Shown here piece after piece: positions 1 through 7,592 of a stretch of 64,000 nt of DNA; position 1 is the first letter of the stretch; every line of letters starts with the position of its first letter. The position numbers and the translations under genes are program-made. The stretch comes from Chryseosolibacter sp040902445 (GTDB taxonomy: Bacteria; Bacteroidota; Bacteroidia; Cytophagales; Cyclobacteriaceae), in assembly GCA_040902445.1 (NCBI GenBank), contig JBBDXJ010000305.1, positions 1-64,000 on the forward strand. Direction: 5' to 3'. Under the pieces are notes generated by a model. That model ran no database searches, was not told where the DNA came from, and saw only the letters and a list, made by a program, of their open reading frames with translations.

Positions 1-1
1 C

Positions 2-103
2 GGATCTTCAAAAAAAACCCAACTGCGCTTTGCAAATTTCCCGGCGCACTCTAAAGAACAATTTGAATTGCTCGTTGATACTCTGAACAACTTTGGATCC
101 TGA
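2..103 (+). CDS. C-terminal end of a class V aminotransferase, probably phosphoserine aminotransferase (partial)
   Basis: An open frame enters from the left edge and ends at TGA 101-103, giving 33 residues that include RFANFPAHSKEQFELLV. A tail of the type 'NFP.HSKE.....L...L' is what I associate with the extreme C-terminus of Bacteroidota phosphoserine aminotransferase-like PLP enzymes, which make phosphoserine from phosphohydroxypyruvate in serine synthesis. Only the tail is visible, so neither the catalytic lysine nor the fold can be checked. The family assignment rests on this short match and is tentative. Confidence 0.5.
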   Translation, partial: GSSKKTQLRFANFPAHSKEQFELLVDTLNNFGS

Positions 104-166
104 GTATTTTAAAGAAATCAATTTGACGGTTTTTCAATTTGATGATTAAACCTTTGTTGAATCGGA

Positions 167-736
167 ATGTCTAACTTAAGGATTCAAGCCGCTTCCTTGG
201 AAGATAAAGACTTGTTAGAAAAACTCCGCCATCCGGAATCCGCAAATTTCGGATTCAATATGCTGGTTCGTAAGTACCAGCAAAAAGTGTATTGGCATAT
301 CCGCAAGATGGTGATTGATCACGATGATACCGACGACCTGACCCAGGAAGTATTCATTAAAATCCATAAAAATATTCAAAGTTTCAGAGAGGATTCCCAA
401 CTTTATACGTGGATCTATCGCATCGCCACCAATGAATGTCTGAATTTTTTACAACGCAAAAAAAGGAGGTTTTTTCTTCCGATCGGGGATGTGGAAGGCG
501 AACTGGCGGCAAAGTTAACGAACTCGCCTGACGTTTCAGGAGATGACGTTCAACTCCAGTTGCAGAAAGCACTGCTCAAACTCCCGGTTAAACAGCGACT
601 GGTTTTTAACATGAAATACTTTGATGATCTTTCGTATAAAGAAATTGCTGAGATCACCCATACAAGTGTTGGGGCGTTGAAGGCGAGCTATCACCACGCA
701 GTTAAAAAAATCGAGGAATTTTTGAAAGAAGATTAA
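167..736 (+). CDS. ECF-family RNA polymerase sigma factor (sigma-70 family)
   Basis: This 189-residue protein has the layout of an extracytoplasmic-function sigma factor. Region 2 (about residues 35-100) contains the DDLTQEVFIKIHKNI and YTWIYRIATNECLNFLQRKKRR core- and -10-binding stretches. A short linker follows, and region 4 (about 130-185) carries the helix-turn-helix LSYKEIAEITHTSVGALKASYHHAVKKI. It would redirect RNA polymerase to a small regulon. The next two genes, a single-pass membrane protein and a Spy-like envelope protein, follow in the same direction within 35 bases and then 1 base, so they are probably co-transcribed and may control or be controlled by it. No zinc-finger anti-sigma domain is visible in the neighbour. 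Confidence 0.92.
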   Translation: MSNLRIQAASLEDKDLLEKLRHPESANFGFNMLVRKYQQKVYWHIRKMVIDHDDTDDLTQEVFIKIHKNIQSFREDSQLYTWIYRIATNECLNFLQRKKRRFFLPIGDVEGELAAKLTNSPDVSGDDVQLQLQKALLKLPVKQRLVFNMKYFDDLSYKEIAEITHTSVGALKASYHHAVKKIEEFLKED

Positions 737-768
737 ACTTGAGACAATAACCAATGTCTAAATAAGTA

Positions 769-1176
769 ATGGGCAAACTGGAAGACATACCAAAAAAGCA
801 GTTTTTCAACGTTCCGGATGGATATTTTGACAGGCTACCCGCGCAGATTCAATCCCGCATTGCAACGGGCAAAGGAGACACCCGAGGCAATCTGGTCTTT
901 CGTTATGCCCTTCAATACGCGCTTCCCGTGTTACTTGTGGCAGCTGTTTTGTTTTATTATTCCTCCATAGGCCCCGATCCTGAATCAATTCTCGCCTCGG
1001 TAGAAACGGCAGACCTGATCAACTACCTTCAAGAAGCCGGGCTCACCACTGAAGATGTTTTGGAGAATATAGAATTCAACGCGCAGGAACTGGAAGCCAT
1101 CGAAAATGAAGTTTATGAACTGAATTTTCAGAATATGGATGATGAAACACTGGATCTGGAATTGAATACGCTCTGA
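769..1176 (+). CDS. Single-pass membrane protein downstream of an ECF sigma factor (possible anti-sigma role)
   Basis: A 135-residue acidic protein with one predicted membrane helix at about residues 46-67 (YALPVLLVAAVLFYY). The N-terminal segment (IPKKQFFNVPDGYFDRLP) would be cytoplasmic and the C-terminal half, very rich in Glu, Asp and Leu, would lie on the other side. The N-terminal 'F.VP.GYF..LP' motif is common in small Bacteroidota proteins encoded directly after ECF sigma factors. I infer a modulatory role from this position. No catalytic or zinc-binding residues are visible. The gene begins 32 bases after the sigma gene and is followed after one base by the Spy-like gene, so an operon is likely. 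Confidence 0.75.
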   Translation: MGKLEDIPKKQFFNVPDGYFDRLPAQIQSRIATGKGDTRGNLVFRYALQYALPVLLVAAVLFYYSSIGPDPESILASVETADLINYLQEAGLTTEDVLENIEFNAQELEAIENEVYELNFQNMDDETLDLELNTL

Positions 1177-1177
1177 T

Positions 1178-1615
1178 ATGAATAAAAATATTTTTTTTCT
1201 TTTGATGACCTTTTCCTTCTTCTCCACATTTGCACAGGAAGAAGATACCGCGCCCATACGCGACCCCCGCGCCCGTGAGAAGATCAGGGCCGCGCATGCT
1301 GCCTATATCACCGAACGCCTTGAACTAACCTCTGCAGAAGCGGAAAAATTCTGGCCGGTGTATCGCGAATACGGTGAAAAACGCCGGGACGTCCGTCAAA
1401 AGCTGCGTGATGCAAGAAGAAACGGTACTGACGAGAAAAGCCTTCTCGACCTCGACCTGAAAATCAAACAAGAGGAACTTGATCTCGAAAAAGAATATTC
1501 AAAAATACTCCAGAATATCATCTCGCCTGAAAAGGTCATGAAGCTGCGACAGGCCGAAGCCGATTTCAGAAAATTGCTGTTGCGCCAAATCCAGCAACGG
1601 CGCCGAAGAAATTAA
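1178..1615 (+). CDS. Spy/CpxP-like periplasmic protein
   Basis: This 145-residue protein has a signal peptide (residues 1-19, ending FFSTFAQ) followed by a charged, almost wholly helical region. The stretch LELTSAEAEKFWPVYREYGEKRRDVRQKL corresponds to the LTxxQ-type helices of the Spy/CpxP family, and a second long charged helix follows to an Arg-rich C-terminus (QIQQRRRRN). Known Spy/CpxP members act in the periplasm as small chaperones or sensors of envelope stress. Its start lies one base after the stop of the membrane protein gene, so it is the third gene of the sigma operon and fits an envelope-stress circuit. The link is inferred from context. Confidence 0.75.
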   Translation: MNKNIFFLLMTFSFFSTFAQEEDTAPIRDPRAREKIRAAHAAYITERLELTSAEAEKFWPVYREYGEKRRDVRQKLRDARRNGTDEKSLLDLDLKIKQEELDLEKEYSKILQNIISPEKVMKLRQAEADFRKLLLRQIQQRRRRN

Positions 1616-1768
1616 TTCAAAGGTTAAAGTTCCATGTTCAAAGTTTAAAGTTGTCTGGACCAATGTAACGTGCAGGCACCATCCTGTATGATTGGGACCG
1701 GAAATCAGTGCGTAAAGTCTTGAGATTCCGAAACTTTGAACTTTAAACTTTAAACTTTGAACTTTAGG
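1616..1768. repeat. Inverted pair of degenerate heptanucleotide arrays
   Basis: The left array (1616-1657) runs with a strict 7-base step (TTCAAAG, GTTAAAG, TTCCATG, TTCAAAG, TTTAAAG, TTGTCTG) and begins on the base after the stop codon of the preceding gene. The right array (1734-1768) has five heptads of CTTTGAA/CTTTAAA type, the exact reverse complement of the left unit. The pair could fold into a long stem around a loop of about 76 bases. No gene lies between the arms. It may act as a transcription end or mRNA stabiliser, but there is no adjoining T-run. Confidence 0.8.
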
Positions 1769-1805
1769 AGGTTATGGATATTTTGCAACACGTAAAAATA
1801 TTTTC

Positions 1806-3665
1806 ATGCAAAAGTCGCCGTTAATTGTTGCACTCATTTTTCTCGCTTTTAATCTCACGTCAGCGCAGGACTTCCGGTGGCAGCAAAGAGTTGAATACAC
1901 CATGGATGTGAAACTGGATGTTTCAACCCACAAATTAACCGGCGCTCAAAAATTAACCTATTACAACAACTCCCGCGACACCCTCTCTAAAGTCTACTAT
2001 CATCTTTACTTCAATGCTTTTCAGCCGGGAAGTATGATGGATGTACGCTCACAAAATATTCCCGATCCCGACCCCAGGGTGGGTGATAGAATTTCCGAAT
2101 TAAAGGACAACGAAATCGGGTATCAGCATGTTCAATCTCTTAAACAGGATGGAAAAGTTGTTTCATTTCATATAACAGGTACTATCCTTGAAGTAACGTT
2201 AAACAAACCTGTGCTGCCTTCCGCGAAGACGGTTTTTGAATTGGAGTTCGAGGCCCAGGTCCCTATCCAGATCCGCAGGTCTGGTAGAAATAACCGGGAA
2301 GGTATTGCCTACTCGATGACCCAGTGGTACCCTAAAATGGCAGAATATGACCAAATGGGCTGGCATGCCTACCCCTATGTTGCCAGGGAATTCCATTCTG
2401 TTTGGGGTGACTTCGATGTAAAGATCACTCTTGATCCCACGTTTGTTATCGGGGGTACGGGAATATTGCAAAATCCTGAAAAGATCGGACATGGCTACCA
2501 AAAAAACGGCGCTTCGGTAAAACAGGATGACGGCGATCTTACCTGGCATTTTATTGCTAAAAATGTGCATGATTTTGCCTGGGCCGCAGACCCCGATTAT
2601 AAACACGAAATTGTTCGAGTTGCGAAAGGTCCGGAAGTGCATTTCTTTTACCAGCCAGGAGAAAAAACCACAGAAAACTGGACGCGCCTGAAGGATTTCA
2701 CTGTCAGACATTTCGAGTACATGAGCAAGAATTTTGGTCAATACCCCTATGATACTTATTCTGTTATTCAGGGTGGCGATGGCGGAATGGAATATCCGAT
2801 GTGTACGCTAATCACGGGAGAAAGAACGATTGGCAGTCTGATCGGCGTAACCGCCCACGAAGTAACACACAGCTGGTATCAGGGTGTGTTAGCCAACAAC
2901 GAAGCGTTGTATCCCTGGCTTGATGAGGGCTTTAGTGACTTTGCCGCCAATGAAGCGCTCGGTTTTATCTTTAACGAAAAGAATCCACATGAGGGAAGTT
3001 ACGACGGATATTTTTCCCTGGTTAAAAGCGGAGCACAGGAACCTGCGAGCCAGCACGCTGATCATTACAATACCAACCGCGCCTATTCTATAGCAGCATA
3101 CGGCATGGGAGCAATTTTTCTCCACCAGCTTAAATACATCATCGGGGAAAAAAAATTCTATAATGGAATGCGTAGATATTTCAATACGTGGAAGTTTAAA
3201 CATCCCGAACCTGTCGACTTTGTAAGAGTTATGGAGAAGGTCTCGGGAATGCAACTGAAATGGTATCTGAATTACTTTATTCACACGACTAATACCATAG
3301 ATTATGGTATCAGGGCCGTTGTGGGAAATGAAAACAATACTTTTGTTACGCTCGCACGCGTCGGTGATTTTCCCATGCCTGTCGACCTGGTTGTTACGTA
3401 TAAAGATGGCACGCGGGAATTATACTACGTTCCCCTGAATGAAACCCTTGGAAACAAGCCTGTTGAAAATGAGCAGCTTGTGCGCACTGACCTGACTGCC
3501 TGGCCCTGGGTCAACCCGGCCTATATAGTCAGGATCAACCGGCAACCGGAAGATATAGCCAGCATTGAAATCGATCCTTCCCAACGAATGGCAGATATCA
3601 ACCGGAAAAACAATAAAATTGAATTTCCGAAAGGTTTTAGCGCCTACCAGGATCCTACGAAATAA
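1806..3665 (+). CDS. Secreted M1-family zinc metallopeptidase
   Basis: The 619-residue protein has a signal peptide (cleavage near SAQ, residues 18-20), an N-terminal beta-rich region and a central zinc site. The motif HEVTH lies at residues 351-355 and the third ligand Glu at 374 (WLDEGFSDFAANE), which is the HExxH-x18-E spacing of the M1 aminopeptidase clan. A GGMEYP substrate-binding motif (GDGGMEYPMCTLI) precedes it at the expected place for the N-terminus-recognising GxMEN-like loop, here with P in place of N. The likely role is trimming peptides outside the cytoplasm. The gene stands between two heptanucleotide repeat regions and appears to be its own transcription unit. Confidence 0.9.
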   Translation: MQKSPLIVALIFLAFNLTSAQDFRWQQRVEYTMDVKLDVSTHKLTGAQKLTYYNNSRDTLSKVYYHLYFNAFQPGSMMDVRSQNIPDPDPRVGDRISELKDNEIGYQHVQSLKQDGKVVSFHITGTILEVTLNKPVLPSAKTVFELEFEAQVPIQIRRSGRNNREGIAYSMTQWYPKMAEYDQMGWHAYPYVAREFHSVWGDFDVKITLDPTFVIGGTGILQNPEKIGHGYQKNGASVKQDDGDLTWHFIAKNVHDFAWAADPDYKHEIVRVAKGPEVHFFYQPGEKTTENWTRLKDFTVRHFEYMSKNFGQYPYDTYSVIQGGDGGMEYPMCTLITGERTIGSLIGVTAHEVTHSWYQGVLANNEALYPWLDEGFSDFAANEALGFIFNEKNPHEGSYDGYFSLVKSGAQEPASQHADHYNTNRAYSIAAYGMGAIFLHQLKYIIGEKKFYNGMRRYFNTWKFKHPEPVDFVRVMEKVSGMQLKWYLNYFIHTTNTIDYGIRAVVGNENNTFVTLARVGDFPMPVDLVVTYKDGTRELYYVPLNETLGNKPVENEQLVRTDLTAWPWVNPAYIVRINRQPEDIASIEIDPSQRMADINRKNNKIEFPKGFSAYQDPTK

Positions 3666-3668
3666 GAT

Positions 3669-3791
3669 AAAGCAAAAAGCAGAAAGCTTGTTGGGAGAAA
3701 ATTTAGTAGAGTGTGACCAAATTCCTAACTTTAATGTCGAATTTTAAATTTTTGATCAATCAGGCTTTTTGCTTTGAGCTTTCTGCTTTTT
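3669..3791. repeat. Inverted pair of heptanucleotide arrays between the M1 peptidase and ligA
   Basis: Left array: three perfect 7-base steps at 3669-3689 (AAAGCAA, AAAGCAG, AAAGCTT), three bases after the peptidase stop. Right array: four steps at 3764-3791 (GCTTTTT, GCTTTGA, GCTTTCT, GCTTTTT), ending one base before the ligA ATG at 3793. The right unit is the reverse complement of the left one. The right arm therefore occupies the whole ribosome-binding region of ligA. Pairing between arms would bury the ligA start, so an effect on translation is possible but unproven. Confidence 0.8.
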
Positions 3792-3792
3792 T

Positions 3793-5808
3793 ATGACTCC
3801 CGAACAGGCAAAAAAAGAAATTCATGAATTATCTGAGAAAATAAATTATCACGATCACCTCTATTATCAGAAAAATAAAAGTGAGATCTCTGACTTTGAA
3901 TTTGATCAGAACCTCGAAAAGCTGGTCTCTCTCGAAAAACAGTTTCCTCAATTCAAAGACCCGCATTCTCCAACCCAACGGGTGGGCGGCACCATTACGA
4001 AGGAATTTCCCACAGTCTACCACCGATACCCAATGCTCTCGCTGGGAAACACCTACAGCCCCGCCGAGCTTGAAGAATTTGACCGCCGTGTCATCAAGGG
4101 GCTGGATGGTGATCCTTACGGGTATTTTTGTGAATTGAAATTCGATGGTGTTTCAATCAGCCTGCTTTATGAAAACGGTAAATTTTCCAGGGGCGTTACC
4201 CGCGGCGATGGGGTACGCGGCGACGATGTAAGCAATAATATTAAAACCATCCGAAGTATACCACTGGTACTGAAAGGCAAAGACATACCTGATTCATTTG
4301 AAGTAAGGGGTGAAGTATTTATGCGGAAAGAAGTTTTCCTCAAACTGAACAAGGAGCGCGACGATATCGGGGAGGAACGCTACGCCAATGCGCGAAACAC
4401 TGCAGCGGGCACGGTTAAAATGCAGGACTCTACTGAAGTGGCCCGCAGAAAACTCGATTGTTATGCCTACAGTATGTTGGGAGCCTTTGGAATCAAAACG
4501 CATGAGGAAGCGATCAAAAAATTGGAATCATGGGGTTTCAACGTCTCTCCGACCTACAAAAAGTGTAAATCGATTGAAGCGGTACTGGAATACATCAAAC
4601 ACTGGGAATTAAAACGCCTGGAGCTACCACTGGAAACCGATGGCGTGGTGATCAAAATTAATGATCTTGAACAACAGGAGCATCTTGGATTTACAGCTAA
4701 AAGCCCGCGCTGGGCAATTGCCTACAAATACAAAGCACAAAGCACAAGCACCAAACTCAATGGAATTACCTACCAGGTGGGAAGAACAGGTGCAGTAACA
4801 CCTGTAGCAATGCTTGAGCCGGTGTTCCTGGCAGGAACGACGGTGAAGCGCGCCTCACTGCATAATGCAAATGAGATTGCACGCCTGGATCTCAGGATCG
4901 GCGATTACGTATTTGTGGAGAAAGGAGGTGAAATCATCCCCAAAGTGACAGGCGTTGATCCCTCCAAAAGAAGCCGCAAAGCAGAACCCATACGTTATGT
5001 TGATCGCTGTCCGGAGTGCAACAGCAAATTATACCGGATAGAAGGAGAAGCTGCGCATTATTGTCCGAACGTTAGCGGATGTCCGCCGCAGATAAAGGGG
5101 AGAATTGAACATTTCATCCAGCGCAAGGCTATGGATATTGATTCGCTGGGTGAAAGGACCATTGATCAGCTATATCAGCTGGGTCTGGTGAAAAGTCCCG
5201 CAGATCTTTACGATTTAAAGCGCGAGGATATTGTGAGACTCGACGGTTTTAAGGATAAGTCGATCAAAAATTTGCTGGACGGTCTTGAAAGATCGAAGGA
5301 GCGGCCGTTTGAAAATGTTCTTTTTGCCATCGGTATCAGATATGTGGGAAAAACGGTGGCAGAAAAACTTGCCCGTTATTTCAAGACTCTGGGGCAGCTG
5401 TCGAAAGCCTCCTACGAAGAATTGCTGAGTGCACCGGAGGTGGGAGAAAAGATCGCAAAAAGTTGCTTTGAATTTTTCAGAAAACCAGAAAATCAGGTTG
5501 AGATCACCCGGTTAAAAAAGGCTGGCTTAATCCTGGAAAGTGATGAAAAAGAACCGGAAAAGGTCAGCGATGTTTTAGAGGGTAAATCTTTTGTTATTTC
5601 CGGTGTGTTCAAAAATTATGAGCGCGATGATCTTAAAGATTTGATTTTGAAGAACGGCGGAAAAGTTTTATCTGCCGTTTCTGGAAAACTCGACTATCTT
5701 GTAGCCGGGGAGAATATGGGGCCTGCCAAAAAAGAAAAAGCGGAAAAACTTGGAGTAACCATAATTTCAGAAGGTCAACTGGAAAAAATGCTAAACAGAC
5801 CATCTTAA
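3793..5808 (+). CDS. ligA: NAD+-dependent DNA ligase LigA
   Basis: At 671 residues this is a full-length bacterial ligase. In order it has the Ia domain, the adenylation domain with the KxDG motif (CELKFDGVSISLLY, adenylated Lys near residue 116), the OB fold (YQVGRTGAVTPVAMLEPV), a four-cysteine zinc finger (CPECNSKLYRIEGEAAHYC, then SGC), helix-hairpin-helix repeats, and a C-terminal BRCT domain (LEGKSFVISGVF...). It seals nicks during replication and repair using NAD+. The ATG follows directly on a heptanucleotide array and no purine-rich ribosome-binding site is seen, which is common in Bacteroidota. The next gene starts 6 bases after its stop and is probably co-transcribed. Confidence 0.97.
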   Translation: MTPEQAKKEIHELSEKINYHDHLYYQKNKSEISDFEFDQNLEKLVSLEKQFPQFKDPHSPTQRVGGTITKEFPTVYHRYPMLSLGNTYSPAELEEFDRRVIKGLDGDPYGYFCELKFDGVSISLLYENGKFSRGVTRGDGVRGDDVSNNIKTIRSIPLVLKGKDIPDSFEVRGEVFMRKEVFLKLNKERDDIGEERYANARNTAAGTVKMQDSTEVARRKLDCYAYSMLGAFGIKTHEEAIKKLESWGFNVSPTYKKCKSIEAVLEYIKHWELKRLELPLETDGVVIKINDLEQQEHLGFTAKSPRWAIAYKYKAQSTSTKLNGITYQVGRTGAVTPVAMLEPVFLAGTTVKRASLHNANEIARLDLRIGDYVFVEKGGEIIPKVTGVDPSKRSRKAEPIRYVDRCPECNSKLYRIEGEAAHYCPNVSGCPPQIKGRIEHFIQRKAMDIDSLGERTIDQLYQLGLVKSPADLYDLKREDIVRLDGFKDKSIKNLLDGLERSKERPFENVLFAIGIRYVGKTVAEKLARYFKTLGQLSKASYEELLSAPEVGEKIAKSCFEFFRKPENQVEITRLKKAGLILESDEKEPEKVSDVLEGKSFVISGVFKNYERDDLKDLILKNGGKVLSAVSGKLDYLVAGENMGPAKKEKAEKLGVTIISEGQLEKMLNRPS

Positions 5809-5814
5809 AATGAT

Positions 5815-6321
5815 ATGAAGTTTAGATTTTTAAAATACAAGACGAAATCATACCTGCGGAAAAATACAACGCTGCGCTCCAATCAGGCGTATGGTAAAGC
5901 GGTTTCAATTGGCGTCATCTTCACGGTGGAAGACCGACAGAAACACGACCATATCAAAGACCTTATCCGCAAACTTGAACATGAAGGGAAAAAGGTAAAA
6001 GCCCTGGCGTACCTGCCCAAGGACCAGGAGAATTATGAATTCCTCTTTGATTTTTTTACTGCCCGCGAAATTTCTTTTTGGGGCAGCATAACAGCCACCA
6101 GCGCGCTTAGTTTTGCCGATACTGCATTTGATTTTCTAATTTACCTTGACGCCACACCAAATCCCCTCATCCTGAATCTTATGGCCAAAAGCAAAGCGAA
6201 GTGCCGGGTTGGAAAATTCTGGAAAGATGCCGAACCCTTTTTTGAGATGATGATTGAAAGCAATGGTAATCCGCGGGCTCTGATCGATCAGCTATACAAG
6301 TACACGACCGCCCTTAAATGA
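5815..6321 (+). CDS. DUF6913-type conserved protein
   Basis: A 168-residue soluble protein of a Bacteroidota family of unknown function. The N-terminus is strongly basic (KFRFLKYKTKSYLRKNTTLRSNQAYGK), followed by a compact alpha/beta region (VSIGVIFTVEDRQKHDHIKDLIRKLEHEGKKVKALAYL; FDFLIYLDATPNPLILNLMAKSKAKCRVG). No catalytic motif is recognised. It follows ligA by 6 bases and precedes dapA by 74 bases. The placement between housekeeping genes suggests a cytoplasmic role, which cannot be named from sequence. Confidence 0.75.
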   Translation: MKFRFLKYKTKSYLRKNTTLRSNQAYGKAVSIGVIFTVEDRQKHDHIKDLIRKLEHEGKKVKALAYLPKDQENYEFLFDFFTAREISFWGSITATSALSFADTAFDFLIYLDATPNPLILNLMAKSKAKCRVGKFWKDAEPFFEMMIESNGNPRALIDQLYKYTTALK

Positions 6322-6395
6322 TTTTTCTCCCCTACTCCTGATACTTCCTTTCAGGATTTTAATCTAATATTGGACTCTTTTTTAAATTACCTGAC

Positions 6396-7277
6396 ATGAA
6401 AACACTGTATGGCACTGGGGTAGCTTTGGTGACGCCTTTTACAGAGAAGGGAGAAATTGATTTTAAAAGCCTGAAAAAACTTCTCAACCACACCGCAAAG
6501 GGGGTTGATTACTACGTGGTGATGGGCACCACAGGCGAGGCTGCCACCATAAGTACAGAGGAAAAGAAAAGTATTCTTCAGTTCGTAAAGGATAACAATT
6601 CAAAAAACTTACCCCTGGTTTATGGAATCGGAGGAAATCACACGCAGCAGGTGTTGGATTCGATTGCAGGCACCGATCTGCGCGGCATTACCGCGCTCTT
6701 ATCTGTTAGCCCCTATTATAACAAACCCTCACAGGAAGGAATTTTTCAACATTTTAAAACCATTGCGGATGCGTGTCCCGTTCCGCTGATCTTATATAAT
6801 GTTCCCGGAAGAACTGCATCAAACATCACGGCTGAAACGACGTTAAGGCTTGCTGCGCACTCTAACATTATTGGTATAAAAGAAGCGTCCGGTAACCTGG
6901 AGCAGTGTATGCGAATTGCGCGTGATAAACCCAAAGATTTCTTATTGATCTCCGGAGATGATATGTTAGCGGTAGCCTTGTATGCGCTGGGAGCCAAAGG
7001 TGTGATTTCAGTTCTGGCGAATGCCTATCCAATTATCTTCCGGAAAATGAAAGAGTTTTCATTTGCGGAAAATTACGCCAGGGCAAGCCAGGAAGCGTTT
7101 AAATTATTAGATATCAACCCCCTCATGTATGAGGAGAGTAATCCGGTGGGTCTAAAAGCACTTTTGGAAGATATGGGGCATTGTACAGGAGAAGTCAGGT
7201 TGCCACTTGTGCGGGCTTCCGAATCTTTACACAAAAAGATCACTGCACACTACCAGGGGCAAAAAAATAAGGGGTAA
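6396..7277 (+). CDS. dapA: 4-hydroxy-tetrahydrodipicolinate synthase
   Basis: The 293-residue TIM-barrel enzyme condenses pyruvate with aspartate semialdehyde, the first committed step to diaminopimelate and lysine. The pyruvate-binding GTTGEAATIS loop (about residues 44-53), the tyrosine of ILYNVPGRT (about 134-142) and the Schiff-base lysine in GIKEASGN (about residue 161) are all present. Length is normal for the family. An arginine-rich allosteric site cannot be judged. The stop codon lies inside a hairpin that serves the convergent gene downstream. Confidence 0.95.
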   Translation: MKTLYGTGVALVTPFTEKGEIDFKSLKKLLNHTAKGVDYYVVMGTTGEAATISTEEKKSILQFVKDNNSKNLPLVYGIGGNHTQQVLDSIAGTDLRGITALLSVSPYYNKPSQEGIFQHFKTIADACPVPLILYNVPGRTASNITAETTLRLAAHSNIIGIKEASGNLEQCMRIARDKPKDFLLISGDDMLAVALYALGAKGVISVLANAYPIIFRKMKEFSFAENYARASQEAFKLLDINPLMYEESNPVGLKALLEDMGHCTGEVRLPLVRASESLHKKITAHYQGQKNKG

Positions 7278-7300
7278 TTAGGTTAGAAATTATCCCTTAT
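7261..7300 (-). terminator. Rho-independent terminator of the Hc1 gene, overlapping the dapA 3' end
   Basis: Arms at 7267-7279 and 7288-7300 pair over 13 bases with a single G-T pair. On the minus strand the hairpin comes 27 bases after the Hc1 stop and is followed by seven T (plus-strand A-run 7261-7267), the classic intrinsic terminator layout. It includes the dapA stop codon, so the two convergent genes share it. Confidence 0.7.
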
Positions 7301-7326
7301 CTGACAAACTCAAAAATTAAAGGGGC

Positions 7327-7506
7327 TTAAGCCGCCTTGTTCTTAATGTCCTGAACCTCGGAACGAATTGCCTGAGCCAGGTTCTTAAGATCCTGCATTC
7401 CTTTTCTAACCCGGGTTCCTGCTGCGCTATTGCCCTTGTTATAAAACTTGTCAGCATCACCTTCCAGTGAAGCAATGAGGCTTTTGAGCTCTTCAAATTT
7501 TTGCAT
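7327..7506 (-). CDS. Histone H1-like protein Hc1 family (59 aa)
   Basis: A 59-residue protein, MQKFEELKSLIASLEGD... ending VQDIKNKAA, matches the short Hc1-like proteins common in Bacteroidota. It has a conserved KFYNKGNSAAGTRVRKGMQDLK segment in which the basic residues lie. Chlamydial Hc1 is a DNA-condensing protein, and the Bacteroidota members are presumed nucleoid-associated but lack the long lysine tail. The gene runs convergently to dapA and ends in a strong hairpin with a T-run at 7261-7300. Two other small basic proteins (40424 and 40756) occur in the window. Confidence 0.85.
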   Translation of the reverse strand: MQKFEELKSLIASLEGDADKFYNKGNSAAGTRVRKGMQDLKNLAQAIRSEVQDIKNKAA

Positions 7507-7592
7507 TTTATTAATTGTTAAGATTTAAAAATTAGTTTCGGTATGCCAAATTAATTAAAAACCTTAAAAATCCACCAAAAAAGGCGTTTTTT

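Noticed and set aside
2199..2741. 180-codon frame antisense to the M1 peptidase
   Set aside because: It lies wholly opposite a well-supported gene and has no recognisable domain or start context.
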